This document shows, piece after piece, positions 43,872 to 57,206 of a stretch of 64,000 nt of DNA. Every line of letters starts with the position of its first letter. Positions within the stretch are counted from its first letter, which is position 1. The notes under the pieces were generated by a model, which worked only from the letters and a program-made list of their open reading frames with translations, made no database searches and was not told where the DNA came from. A program made the translations under genes and the position numbers. Source of the stretch: Apoda limacodes (taxonomy: Eukaryota > Arthropoda > Insecta > Lepidoptera > Limacodidae); NCBI GenBank assembly GCA_946406115.1, contig OX291543.1:27492815-27556814 (forward strand), read 5' to 3'.

Positions 43872-44221
43872 AATTAATGATTCCCTTTATTGAAAGTTCA
43901 ATTTTTTGATTAGGACGAAGCGGAGAGGGGTGGCAGGACTTTCCTGTTCCGGGACACTGTTTAAACACCGGATAACAGGGTATTTTATTTGCATTCGGTC
44001 AATACTGATTTGAGTTATAATGAATGAGGAAGTTTTGACCGGAAAATTCCTTAAGAGGTTATTGAAGTTCTAATCTTTGGATGTTTATTCACATGCATAG
44101 GTAATTGTGTGTTTGTTTGAAATTCATCTGAGATTTTTAATCTAATACCGCAATCGACTTGCAAAAAATCATAGACATATATCTACTTGTCGTTAATCGC
44201 TAACGCTTATAATACATAATA

Positions 44222-44465
44222 TGCTGATATCCGCCGTGGCTTAGGGAGTTATGATTTGCTTCCTGAATCGAGGGGCGTGGGTTCGATTCTTGCACAGGCC
44301 AAAATCCGTGTTTGCCTTGAGTCTGGATGTTTTCTATAAATAAAATTTATGTATTTATAAAAAAATAAGTATGTATTTCCATCCGTCATCCGGTATCCAT
44401 AAAACAAGCCTTGCTTAGTTTGGGACCACGTGGCGCTGTGTTATATGTCCAAAATATTAATATAA
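44222..44465 (+). mobile_element. tRNA-derived SINE
   Basis: An A-box-like tggcttagggag and B box gggttcgattc (44279-44289) in a tRNA-like head are followed by tctggatgttttctataaataaaa, ..atccggtatccataaaacaagccttgcttagtttgggacca and tggcgctgtgttatatgtcc. The most complete copy in the window. Confidence 0.8.
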
Positions 44466-45246
44466 TTAATGTCATAAATATAAAATAGATTTTTTTCAAT
44501 GAAAGTGTAGGTACTAGTAATATAAGATCTTGTTGTTGTTACTAAAAAATAAAACCTACAGTTAATAAATGAACTCATTATATTAAAATAGTTATAATTT
44601 ATTTATTTTTAACCCACTAATTTTAAATGAAATTAAGATTTTCATAATATTTTATGTAATACATTATTATTTCTAGATAACATGTCTGACACTGACCACA
44701 AATGATTTTCAAACCAAGTATTGTCTTACATTTTTAAACTTGTTATGTACTTGTAGTTAAGTAAAAAGCAGTTTTTTTATTTATTTAAGTAATACCATTC
44801 TTTGCCATGGGGTTTCTGCTACGACCCCTTACCTAATTTAAAAGGATATAATTTTGTTATTCTACATCCCTCATGTTGTCCACGTGCTCAGTAAATCTGT
44901 GAAAAACAAGTCAACCCTTTTCTATCTTTGTGTCAAAAATCAGGTCACACCGTTGCGACTGAAAGGAATAGTGCCCTATGCTATGCCATCACCCGCGGAT
45001 AGATTTAATTCCGTGAGAACTCTCGACCAGGATATAAAGTATTCTATTCTACGTGTTTCGCCATCTCTCTACTTAAGTGATAAAAATTAAGTCACCATAT
45101 CACCAAAAAATTTTTGACTGTAGATATTAAGAAGAAAATCGATTAAAAAGAAACGAGTTAAAAAGTAGTCTATGTCCTTTTCTATTTCTACATTTATTCA
45201 CGTGTCAAAAACAGGTCATCTCGTTGTTATAAATAAATAATATCTA
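44466..45246. other. Non-coding stretch
   Basis: The frame 44854-45090 (plus) has a protein-like patch (VTPLRLKGIVPYAMPSPADR) but no recognisable family or splice context, and is not called. Confidence 0.35.
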
Positions 45247-45365
45247 TAGTGAAACAATTTTTTTCTGATCCGATGGTCAAAAACCGAAACTACAGTCACA
45301 TTAAAATGGTGTATACTTACACGACACTAGCGACAATACACCGGTTCAGAAAGGTTTGTTGCACT
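45247..45365. mobile_element. MITE, second copy of the 15769 family
   Basis: agtgaaacaattttt..ctgatccgatggtcaaaa at the left, acactagcgac and gaaaggtttgttgcact at the right. Diverged from the copy at 15769-15895. Confidence 0.65.
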
Positions 45366-46611
45366 CTGAAACGTCTACATCGTTATGAGTGTGGCCTAAA
45401 TAATGAGTTCCGCATTGGTTCTTATATTTTAAGATTCGTTTCTAACGAAAAATACGACCCATATGTGTAAATTATTTCTAAATTAATTAAAAACAACTTA
45501 ATCTAAAAGATACAGGTAGCTCAAAAGTTCACAAATTGCACGTACGTTTTCGTACACGTACCAATTTCACGAACTCAACTAGTTACAAGTATATATATTT
45601 CCAGCAGTGTCCCTAAGTCGATACAAATTTTCAGGCAACGTCGCCGGGGAGGCTGTAATCTGTTGGCTAGCGCGTCCGGCGAGAATCTAATTTGGTTCCG
45701 TAGCCATCGCTCATTTGTTCAAATTACCGCCCGCCCACACCCGCAGTCCGCACCCGCTTGAGACGTGCTCGAGACACCACCCGCCACTGTGGAAGTGATT
45801 GGATATTCGGATATTCGAGGATACTACTATTTTTTTACAATAAAGTTATATTATTTGACAATTAAGTTATATTATTTGACTTGATGATGATTTGATAAAG
45901 TTATTTATAATTATTATTATAATAAATACAACCCACACACAAATATAAGTATTATAATTAAAAATAAAGTAGAATCTTGATCCTAATTTATTTAATCGAT
46001 TGTTCTTGATTTGATTTACTTATTTAAAAAAAATGTAATACAGTGGAAAAAATCCCTGATAAAAATAAATAAACTGGTGTTATGATATAACGTTTTATAA
46101 ATGCAGAGTAATTCTCATTTGAATTAATAGTACTTGTTTGGGAAGTTTAATGATGTCGCTTTTCTGCTAAAATTTAAACTCCAATCGATAATCATAATGC
46201 AAATTTTGCGTCTTCAATTTTTTTGTGCCTTAATACATTGTTTGGACTACCCATAACGTTTTCAAGTGATGCGCTAACTAACAGCATTAGTTATGTAGTC
46301 TATAAATTATAAAGACTACATTTCTAAACAAAGTACTGCAATTCAAATGAGTTGGCGCGTAGTCAGCCACCATTTGTTCCACACTGGCGCCACATTGTAC
46401 GTAAGTTGCTACGGTGTGCTGTGTGTGTTAGTAATAGTTACTGATTTTGGCCACTAAGATGGCACCTGAGTGAGCGCCAACCATAGACTTGGAGTTCTGT
46501 AATCTATCCTGTAAATGTCCCGTCTCTTTTTTCCTTACTACTGTTGGGTAACTACAAAGCTATATTTTTTAGACATTTGATGCAACAAAGCAATCTTATA
46601 CATATAAAGTA
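45366..46611. other. Non-coding stretch containing a GC-rich island
   Basis: About 45630-45800 is strikingly GC-rich for this window (gtcgccggggaggctg, cgcgtccggcgaga, accgcccgcccacacccgca) and has no open frame of note or repeat partner that I found. It could be a regulatory element or a CpG-like promoter; function unknown. Confidence 0.4.
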
Positions 46612-46850
46612 CTAGCTGTCCCGGCGAACGTTGTTCCGCTGCCGTCCCTCTGTACCCGGCGAAAGTTGGTTTTTACCTATAGTGCCCGAGTCCGGCTCGC
46701 ACTTGACATATCGAGATAAAAACTATCCTATCTTTTAAGTTGGATCAAATAACAGATATTTACGAAGTTTGATCAAAATCGGTTCAGTAGTTTAGGAGTC
46801 CATTGAGGACAAACATTGTGACACGAGATTTATATATATTAAGATAATTG
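46612..46850 (+). mobile_element. Lepidopteran element (ctagctgtcccggcgaacg type)
   Basis: Head actagctgtcccggcgaacgttgttccgc, body gatcaaaatcggttcagtagtttaggag, tail gacacgagatttatatatattaag. Confidence 0.65.
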
Positions 46851-49800
46851 TTTTTTTTATAATTAATGCTCGCTGGCCTGACCTGACCTATTTGTTTTTA
46901 AAAATACATAGCATGCAGGCAAATTCTATGTCCATGGAAAACACCCTCCACCTCTCCTTCACCACTACCCTCCCTCACCGTTAGAACTCCAAGTATGCAA
47001 CCCTCTGGCGTTTCCTGGCCCTTTCTTTGTTAAACGCGATCTTTCCGGCTCTCTTGTCAATTTACAACTTTTTGAGATTTTCTAACCGGCATGCGGCATA
47101 TGTGTATAAAACAGAAATATATTGTGTATTGAATATCACATATCATTAACGACTTTTGAGACTGAAATAAATACGTGAACGTACTTAAATATTGAACGGA
47201 CTTTATCAGGTTCTCATTAGTATAGTACATTACTGCCGCGGCCCGCAATGCAGCATAAACGGACGAATAACATAATAACGTATATGTTTATTTAAAAAAC
47301 TAATTATATTGACAATTGTATTGACAATAATAAAAATAGTTTAGGTAATTTTGCCGCCAATTCGCCGCGTTCAAATGTCGATTTCAAATGTATTATTTAA
47401 ATTAATTTGATGGCATGTCCCAAAAAAGGGAAGAAAAAAAAGGCAATAAGATAGTTTAACGGCATTAAGTTAGCCCTTAAGGGTTTACGTAGAAAATCAT
47501 AAAAGAATTCTGCAAGTGTCAAATTCAACCGAAAAACTTTTTTAAATCAATTCCAACAACTTATTTAACAGTCTTATAAAGTTGAATAAACCTTTAAAAC
47601 AATGGTTTTCCACGGATCGTTTAAATACTTATTAACAAAGACATGCACAAATCCCCATTTTCATCAAACCTAAATCGACGATCGTTACAGTTATAGTTTA
47701 ACTTTGGTTTAACTTTTCATAGTTGTTCTACATCCGAGATGAGTTTCCCAATATCCAAACTAACGTAACAAGATGTGTTTTATGGACCACATATAAAGAT
47801 CTACCACTCCCCTCCCACGTACTGTTGGATAAGGTAACTGAGCGACAATTGAAGCGGAAATGAGAGTTCATGTTAATGTGGTCATGAAATATTACAGTGG
47901 TAATGCGCTAGGGTGTGTTTTTGCTTTATGTCGCGTGAAATTTTATTGTCGCAGGACCGCCGGTGTCGCGACACTAGACGGCTACAGAACTAGGTAGGAT
48001 TTAAATGACAAGTGAATCCGTCTACAATAATCTAATAATGAAAATGAGCGGAAGACAAGTTTCCAAACTGAGACATTTTTTCAAATATTAAAGTTATAAA
48101 TTCTGAAGAAACGCGGAACATACGCAATTTCAATAATTTAATAAATTATTGCACCACTTGAAAGTGGAAATACACGAAAAAGCAAACCCTCTAAAGCTTA
48201 CAAAATTTACGTATTTGCACAGAATTAACTAAATGAGAGTGGGGTGGGGCTACTTCGTCCGGCGACCTCGCTAAATGAGACAGTGCTAAGTAAACTAGCA
48301 CGACCGGTGGCAGGTAAGTAAATAGAACGGTACATCGTAGATTTCGGAATTAAAACCACTGAATTTGGAATATACATAAATTGTAGTATACATAATGTTA
48401 TAGTGCCATGGGTAATGTTTTTTGTTGTGTAGTTTGAGCTTTACTTGTTTTCATATTAATACCTAAAAGCTTTTTTAATATAAAGATATTAAGATGGAGG
48501 ATGGAAATGGATTATTATATAAAGATGGAAAGCGTAGAGTGTTTTTTTTTATTTATTTGAATTAAGTTTTGAAAGCTTTCTTTATTCCATAAGAATCTTA
48601 TGAAGTTTAAGAAAAATATAGTAGCAATTACAGAAAAAATATGTTAAAACTGACTAAATACGAGTGGATTTATTCGTGAACTGAAGATTTCATACCACCA
48701 TACTATTAACAATCAGCCGTGCCTACAGGAAACGGGAAGTGCCTTACGGGGAACTCCCCTCCTGTCGCTAACACACCTTAGGGCCCCTAGACCCCATGAG
48801 TGACAACCCAAGCCGAGGCTCCTTTAGAATCTCGCCCTAAAAGTCCTGTGGAGTAGTAATGGCTTCATCAGTCAACTGAATAGCCAGTTCAGAAAAAAAG
48901 GGCCAACAGCGCAATCAGTTTGACCAAATTTAGCAGGATCCTGGGATTTTAGGATTGAACTCTTCTTTTAGCCTATGCAGCAAGTTTATTAAATCAGTCG
49001 GCGATACCCATGCTCTTCATTACCTCAAAAAGTATTTGACCTGCACGTTTGCTATTTTGTATGCCTTTTGCGGACCCCTAATTAACTAGGACCTCATATT
49101 TCATGTATGAAGATTAATTCTTGAAATGTTCATACTCAAACATCTCTATTTTTACTGCCAAATATTATTACTCATTGACCTATTAAAAACCTAGACTACT
49201 TGAACTATTGGCATTAAAATTCAGAAACCAACAAAAACAGAAACGTATAGAAAAATATAGCAAAGAAACTTATTGAACAATAAATATATCTATGTAAAAA
49301 AAAATAATACGTACGCATGAATTTAGAGTTAAAGAAAAAAAACCGTACCATTGATAATAAATGAATAACTACTTGTATGAATCTATACACACAAATTCTA
49401 GGCACATTGTGAGTTAACATTGTTTCAGCATTTTTGTAGAGTATTTAGCAGATGCCTTGCTAGCAGAATAGTCAATAAATAAAATATTTTAACGAAATTG
49501 CTGTTGTTGGGAAGTGTACCAAGAAGACTAGCTGCGTAACCTCTTCGGATAGCAATACTAATCCGTTGTCCTAAGTACTTTTCCTAGTTATGGATATCTT
49601 ATAACTTTTATCTATGTTTTAGAAAAATCTACCTGGCATATTATTATTTCGTCAATTTATTTCATACCAATAGCTAATTTAAAAAATATATTTGAAGTTG
49701 GTTAATATTTTAGTTGCTTTGGGATTTAAAAAGAATTTCCACGCACATATTGTAAATAATTTCATGGGCGACACTATTGTCGACTATTCTTATGCGGATG

Positions 49801-50999
49801 GAACTGCTGAGTTAGTTTGATGTTGTCAGGGTAAACACGAGCAGACTTTTTAATATTTTTCTCATAAGCTGAAAACTTCGAATCACGGTGAATTACCCCT
49901 GAGAGTTGGTGTTCGATCACCGTCGGTGTCCCTTGTTGCCGAGATAGATGGTTCGCCCCCACGACACGGCGGCGCTGCCGTTGCTAAAATTAAAAGCCAT
50001 TGTTGAGCTAACAAGCTTTGAGTGACTTGGAAATCGCTTGATACAGCTCTTTGATGACTGGCAGTTTTCTATTTTACTGAAATTACAACTAGCTTAAATA
50101 TAAAAAAGTTTGTTTTTGTACTTTTAATTAAAAGACAGCCTTAGTTGATTTTAAACTTTTGCGTTTGTCACACACTTAAGATAATAGGTAATCGCGTTCT
50201 AACGCAATGATAAGTATTACTCGTCCAGAGGTACTAACTTCGAATGGGTAAAACGATAGACGCGACGTTCACAAATATATATGTAGAAACTTGAGGTGAA
50301 TAGACAGGCAACCTTTATGCCGTAAAAGGAAAGACGGACAAAAATGGAGATGTAACTAAGATAATACTCAATTATTGTGTACGAACTGCACTTAATAAAC
50401 ACTAAACACCTGCGGATATCGAAGGATTTTATTCCTTACTAAACGGCAAATAGAATCTTGAATTTTTTTAAGTGTCTTCCTTCACGTATAGGGGTATGTT
50501 TTTTTTTCTTGTCATTTGCATAGTGTCGAATGTCGTAGGAAGAGGTCGTCCAAAAATATTGCGGTTTTAGGAAAAACAAAAAAAAACGTTTACCGTACCG
50601 AGTACCGTTCAATTAAAAAATACTTAGATAAGATTGCTACTTGTGTAAAACCTGTAGTAACTATAACTTTAGGAACCATGTTAAATTATCAAAAAAAAAT
50701 CATAGCATTCTAAAAAGAAATAATTCCTTAATTAGTAACAATGTTTACGGGTGTTTAAATCAATTCGGTTCCAATATCCGTAATATCTTGTATATATCAT
50801 TGTACGGGTACGACACACACTTGGCTGGTTTTATTTAGATTGTAGACAATGGTATCTACCATATAATATATATAACATATATATATATAACTATACCTAA
50901 CTATATACCTACCTCCCTACTTATATTAAAACCAACCAACCAAACCCAACCAAATTAAAGTAAACAATCATAGTTAATTGTTATTATAAAAGTTAGTTT
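46851..50999. other. 4.1 kb with no recognised gene or repeat
   Basis: Mostly A/T-rich with scattered GC-richer patches (46930-47060, 47940-48000, 48240-48310, 48715-48870, 49900-49985). Frames are short and lack family signatures. It could be an intron of, or spacer next to, genes outside the window. Confidence 0.4.
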
Positions 51000-51125
51000 G
51001 GCGATTTAAATAGAACTTCTTGTCAGATGCTTTTTGGCAGAAATTAATATTTTTTTTCAGTGTACTGACGATTCAAAAGTTTTCTCAGGAACCTAATTGA
51101 ATAAATATTGTTTGATTTGATTACT
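51000..51125 (+). mobile_element. LINE 3' end fragment
   Basis: agaacttcttgtcagatgct, actgacgattcaaaagttttctcaggaacctaattgaataaatattg; same family as 10785 and 22320. Confidence 0.6.
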
Positions 51126-52423
51126 CTAAGGTGAATTGAACCTGGACAACAAGTATATTATATACTAATTATATTATAACTTACTATAATAAAATAAATA
51201 CATTATTGTCATAATTAATTTCTGCCTGCACTGATTTCAATTAGCTAAACATTAATAAAAACAATAACTACGAAGAAAATATAATAAAATCAAAGGACGT
51301 CCCCAAGACATGTGATATTTCTCGCTCTATTGCGTGGTCAAGAGACGTATAATAAGTCGACTGGCTGACGACGTCCATAGCCATTAATATTTATTGTCAG
51401 ACTTTCTGACATTACTCTTCAATATTTTGCTTTTTCTTATCCCTACTTTACCCAACTTTGGATTCATACACATTTGAATTGTTGTTTATGATGTTGCAGA
51501 TATATTACTAACAGAGTTATAAAATCGTAAAAATATACACAAATTGAAAAGTTTCTTTAAATTAAATAGCTGCTATTTTGATTTTTGACTTTTACGCAGG
51601 TATGAGCCTGCTCTGATGAAAAAAGGCCCTATTATAGACGCGGTCCGAGTCATCTTAAATCGGGAACTTTCGCCCGTGTACACTTGGATTGCTGATTTAC
51701 AAGTTTTTCTTTTAATAAATTCGTTTTAATTAATAAGTACTTATGTAAATAAAAATATAATTACTATTCAATTCTGGACCTCATTTCAAAACAAAGACTA
51801 ATTAGTTTTATTTTTAAAATATGTAATATGGTCTTGCTCTTTGTTATTAAACTGGGTCTTAAAGTTAATATTTAATTACTAAAAATATAAAGTTAACAAT
51901 AATTAAGTTAATAGCTACTTTGATAATAATATAACTATTCTGTTTTTACTAGACCTATCAACATTCTTCGCAAAACTAAACTTTTCAACTTCCTATCAAC
52001 GAAACCTTCTCAAACTTGTCTTCAAGTTGGTAACAGACAAGACTCACGGATATATTGGGAATATAAATATCCTGTCCCACCCTCAGCCCTTTCTCAGCCA
52101 CTTAAGACATCCGCTACGGACCCTCATGTTCTTCTGATACTTGTGATTGGCAAGGGAACATCTATTTTGAGTTACAACTCTTTCTGTCCCCATGGGAACT
52201 AATGCAAGGAACTTTATAAGAGTTTTCGAAGTTTCTCTTGTAGGAATTTTCATTTTGACAAACCATTTTAGAGAAATCAAAAGTGAGTGTTACCTAGAAC
52301 TTTCGTTTGTTATTTTTAAGGAGTGCAATACATATATAATGGCCCTCGCTTTACTTGTATATAAAGATGTTACTAAGTATTTATGCTTAGCTCATCATAT
52401 CGAGTGAGGTATCGAAAAAGGAA
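51126..52423. other. Non-coding stretch
   Basis: No gene recognised. Overlapping frames at 52083-52280 (minus) and 52192-52407 (plus) have no family match. Confidence 0.4.
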
Positions 52424-53375
52424 TCCATACTAATATTATAAATGCGAAAGTAACTCTGTCTGTCTGTCTGTCTGTTACCTCTTCGCGCTTAAACCACTGT
52501 ACGGATTAAGATGAAATTGGGCGTGGTGATAGTCTGAGTCCCGGGAAAGGATATAGACCACAAGAAAACGTCAAGTGTGAGTCAGTTTTTTTCTACGTAT
52601 TTCATCTCTAAGTGTGGTTGTCACCTAAGTCCTCCTAAACAGCCGGAATGATTTGAGTGAAATTTTGACTGAATATTTTAATGGGTTGCTGGATGGTCTG
52701 GAGTGATCTTCTCCTAAACAGCATGGACGATTTTAATGATATTTTTTGTGTACGTTTGGGTGGGTCCCTGCAAAGTTTGAATTTACAAATGGACCCGGTG
52801 GTGGCGCTGCAGTCGATGTGTCACTGATCTTCACCTAAGCGGCATAGTTTCAATGTATGACAATGATTTTTACATTCGCTGCATTGAATGCGACTCCATT
52901 ATTATCATATCCCACAACTTTAATCATTGTGAAGTTTGTGGCTTAAAAACGACACATTACATAGAACGTAAAAAAGCAAGCATAGGGCTAGCTTAAATTC
53001 TCTTAATTTAAAGAAAGGCTTCCCGCCATGACTCAACCTTAGATTCGTCAGAAGTAATTATGGAATCGCAAAATTAAAACAATGTAAACGTTAAATTTAA
53101 AATATCGTATTTAATGTGGCGGTGCTTTTCCGGTCAGGACAACGTCTGCTGGGTCCGCTATATTATAAATGCGATAGTAACTCTGTAACCTCTTCATGCT
53201 TAAACCGCTGTACCGATTAAGATAAAATTTGGCAATGAGATAGTTTTTATCCCGACGTTGAAAACGTCAAGTGCAAGTCGGTTTTTTTTCTTTGATTGAG
53301 GAGTTTCCGTTGACATCCTACACCGATAGCCGAATTTAGCGCGGGTGAAATCACGGTCAAAAGCTAGTTTATATA
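52424..53375 (+). mobile_element. Large non-autonomous element with internal repeat units (possibly Helitron-like)
   Basis: The head catactaatattataaatgcgaaagt is followed by (CTGT)n and acctcttcgcgcttaaaccactg. Two related units of about 120 bp come next (cctcctaaacagccgga.. and tctcctaaacagcatgga..., ..ggtggcgctgcagtcgatgtgtcactgatctt), then a second head near 53160 (tattataaatgcgatagt). It ends tagcgcgggtgaaatcacgg. An inverted relative is at 61559-62320. No coding. The Helitron label is from memory of the lepidopteran families. Confidence 0.65.
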
Positions 53376-55869
53376 TATTTTTAAGATTGTTATGCGGTTT
53401 GTTTTACAATTATGACTTGTATTTTTAGGGTTTCTAGGGTTATTAGGGAGCTCTATTTCCGTTTGTTGTCCGTATATGTCGCGGGTTTCTAGGTCGTAAA
53501 CTTAATAAGTTACATCCACTAAAAAATCTAATTGTGACTCGGATAACCTTATTTTTTTAATCTAATTGAGAAGGCCTTAATACCATTCCTTAAGGCTCGG
53601 ATAAACATAAGTGTGTTTAGAATGCCAGAGTTTAATTCTACCCCATGTCCAATTCAAAAACGGACATGGAAAACTAACGCATATTAGCGTGATCATGGAG
53701 TTGACACGTGAAGCTGCCGGAGAAACTTTGCCGACGTGTGTTTCGTGTCTGTGCCGTCGTCTGCAGCAACCAATTTGTCATTGACATCGTAAAGTCAACG
53801 AATAGACTTATGTTACTAATTTTTAGTTAGTTAGTTAACTATTTTTCACTTAGAATTAAATAGTTTTCGAGATATTTATCCTGCTTATAATTTTGTGTGC
53901 CATGTCAAAACTATTTCTGGTAGTTCTCGTTATTATCAACTCCTTTTGCCGTTTTCCTAAATTACGAGAAAACATGAAACACAACATTATTTTCAAACTA
54001 CACGTCCTCCGGTCTACTCTTGCCAAGACGCTTGGACGTACTATGACTTAGCAGGCTAAGCTGGAATTTCAATGTCTGCTGTGAGCAGGTATCATACGAC
54101 GTTCATATAGTACATTACAACGTTTAATAACTTTTTCATACAATTTTCTCGATCGATCTCCATAATTCACATTCCAAGTTGAAATCACTTTGCGTCCCTA
54201 GGGATTCAAAGTGCATCTTTACTCCTGTTTACGAGGAACTAACCAGTATTTTTGAATAGACTATAGATATATATATAGATAGAATTAATTTGTGATAAAA
54301 ATACATTTTCTCATCGGATTGCATTATCTAAATGCCAGAGTCCAGAAACTAATTAGCAGTAACAGCGATCTAATAGCATTAGAACAAAAAACTGCACATT
54401 GGTATAGGAGTCTTGTATCCATTAAGTAATGAAATTCTAACAAGATTGAGATATATATAGTCCATAATTTATTGCATGCCAATAGTTACGTAGAAACTTA
54501 TATTTAATCTGTGCCAATAGTGCATAGCGGCGTGGTGACAGAATTCTCGCGTTTGCTGCGTGCCAGACATGCCATTGTAGACGGATGTTCAACTATTTGT
54601 GATATGCACCGAGAGAGATCTCTAGATTACGCCTGTAATGTCAATCCGTAAAATTGTATGACACTAGATAAACCGGCCAACGATAATTTACTCATTGTCT
54701 ATCGCTTTTTTATTATATTAATTGGTTATCTATGTTTCTTAACTAAAACACCGCTTTAAATCAACATTTTAGTTAAAAGAAAGATAGCTATAGTATATAC
54801 ATAAGAGATGTCTGAGCCATTCGTTTATCCTTTAAGAGCATGTTAAGAGTAAAAAGACCTAAGCTTTTCAAAAGCTATGCAAATACACAAAGGTCTTGAG
54901 GGTCGGTGAATCAGCGGCTGTGAGAGGGAAGAGGGGTGGGTGAGGGGAAGTAGAGGGTGGGGGAAGGGTAAGCTGGACAAGGGGCAAGCGGAGGCAAAAT
55001 GCCATCGCTTTGTGCCCTACGTTAATCCTTTAATAGCAATTGAGGAAGCGTTTTACAAGATAATAGAATTACAAGTAGATATATCTTCAAATGATTATGT
55101 GCTTTGTTTGATTTTATGGGAGAATTTTAATGCATATCAAATATTGTTAAAAGGTAACATTGACTATACTATCCATATATGGGTTATATATGAGTAACAT
55201 AAGCTAAGCTAAAATGTTTTGATTAGAATAAGTTTTTATTTCAAGATATATTGATATCAAGTCGTAAGAAAAAAAGGTTGTATTCCTTTACGTTTTAAGA
55301 AAGCAATGAGGTTGAATTTATATATAAAATACTTTTTATCCCAATCGAGAGTTCTCACTGGTTTTTTTTGTGATATACTTTTTACGCGGTGTTTTTCCGC
55401 GCATGTGCCAACCACGGGGTTTGTGTAGTCCTAAATATAAAGGACAATGGGCAATCTCATCCAAAAAAAAAATTCCGCCCCTAGTTTAATCAAATTTTTT
55501 TTTTTTAAATCTCTCCTGCGGAACTTTAAATATACTACTAACCATATCAAATAAAACTTTGCACAATTATATTCAGATAACTGTTTAGATTCTAGTTTTG
55601 TTATATATGAAATGATGTTGTTATCCGATAAATCTTCTTCTTTAATAAAAATGAAACACACGAGCTTGCTAACAGATAATTTTTGGTCTATTTTATAAAA
55701 TATATTGACGATTTACATCGATGATCTTGAACGCGAGTTTTCCTTTTCTTGATATTGCCATTAGCTACTTATGCAGCAAGATGTTCTGGATTATATGATA
55801 GAGAATAGTGAGGTATCTTTTTAATTTTAGAATAAAAATATTGAATTAAAGATTTTCCCTTTTTACTTC
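53376..55869. other. 2.5 kb with no recognised gene
   Basis: A GC-richer, unique-looking patch lies at 53690-53800, and a purine-rich patch of ggg/gag repeats at 54920-54980. No family-like frames. Confidence 0.4.
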
Positions 55870-56300
55870 AAAAAAGGAGGAGGTTCTCATTCGTCGGAAT
55901 CTTTTTTTATAATAGTTCCCCGATAACTCGAAGACGCCTGGACCGATTCGAGAATTTTTAGGGTAAACTTCCCAGATGGTCCTATATTAATGTAGTGAAT
56001 TTAAAACGTAAAATTTTTGGAGAAAAAATTATAAATGTTAATTTGGAACTGGTGAAACGCCTTTTATGTTGATGATTGTATACAATTTTGTTACAAGTAT
56101 GGATGTCTTTAGTGTACGAAAAAAAAGGTAATTCGTTACTCAAAAGTAAAACTTAAACCTTTTTAACTAAGAACTTCACTTACATGATACTAACTTCAAA
56201 CTATAATCCAGATCAGATTTTTGGAAATAAGTAATTATTTTTACCTTTTTAGTGCATCTTTTTGAAGCTGGTTTTTTTTTTTTGTTAAAAAGTTTTTATT
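55870..56300. mobile_element. Lepidopteran non-autonomous element, copy 2, with inverted segment
   Basis: Head acttcaaaaaaggaggaggttct, body ccccgataactcgaagacgcctggaccgatt and gttaatttggaactggtgaaacgcctttta. Its last segment (56170-56285: acttcaaactataatccagat ... gtgcatctttttgaagctgg) is the reverse complement of the block at 41330-41430. Confidence 0.65.
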
Positions 56301-57075
56301 TTATATTATATCTCAATAGCATCCTTTACACAAGTACCTATTTACTTTTTTTAAATTTTTGGCAAGAAGAGAGCCTATGATCAAAGTTCTTATATTTGAA
56401 AAAATAAATATGTAATTGTTAAAATTATTTCAAAACTATTAGATTCTATTAAATTCAACTTTTTACAAAATTTTATCACTTATAAGTATTTACTGTCCAT
56501 CAGCCGTATGAAAACTCGTATGATCCTCCGCTCAATATACACCTAGCTGAATTACGCCCTTTTTTTTGGGCTCGGGCTGCAACCCACTACCTAGTATCCG
56601 TAATGACCAGCCTAGCGCTCTTGTACCGTAATGTACTATTAAAATTAGAACACAGACAAAACTATACTATCTATTCAGCAGCAATTGAATAACATACGTA
56701 TAATAACACCAAGCTACTGGCCGTGTGAAGACCAATGAAATAAAAAAGGGAAAACCTTTCTTGTTAAGAAAATGTTATATAAAGCATACCTTTTTTTTTT
56801 GTTTGAAAAGCGTATATTTTAATGTTGCTATTTGATTGTTAGGAACTGAAAAGATTATTATCTATTAAATTTTAAATATTATATGTTTTGTTTATTACCA
56901 ATGACCAATGAAATTTAGTTCCTATTATTTATATATTTGTTAGTAATTTGAAATAGCGAAAATGTAATTTAAATTTATTTTCTCAAAGTCGATAAAACTG
57001 CATAACTTATGGTAGAAATAAACTTAATCTCGTTAAATAATCAAATAAGTTCAAAGTGATATTTCATGATATTCG
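56301..57075. other. Non-coding stretch
   Basis: No gene or repeat recognised. Confidence 0.4.
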
Positions 57076-57206
57076 CCTACTTTACACTTGTTTTGCAGTT
57101 TACTATTTTACACTTGTTGTGCAGTCTACTATTTTACACTTGTTTTGCAGTCTACTATTTTACACTTGTTGTGCAGTCTACTATTTTACACTTGTTGTGT
57201 AGTCTA
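57076..57206. repeat. 26-bp minisatellite, about five units
   Basis: The unit tactattttacacttgttgtgcagtc repeats with one or two differences (ttgttt/ttgttg alternation). Because 26 is not a multiple of three, the Leu/Cys/Phe-rich frame at 57066-57248 is an artefact. Confidence 0.9.
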
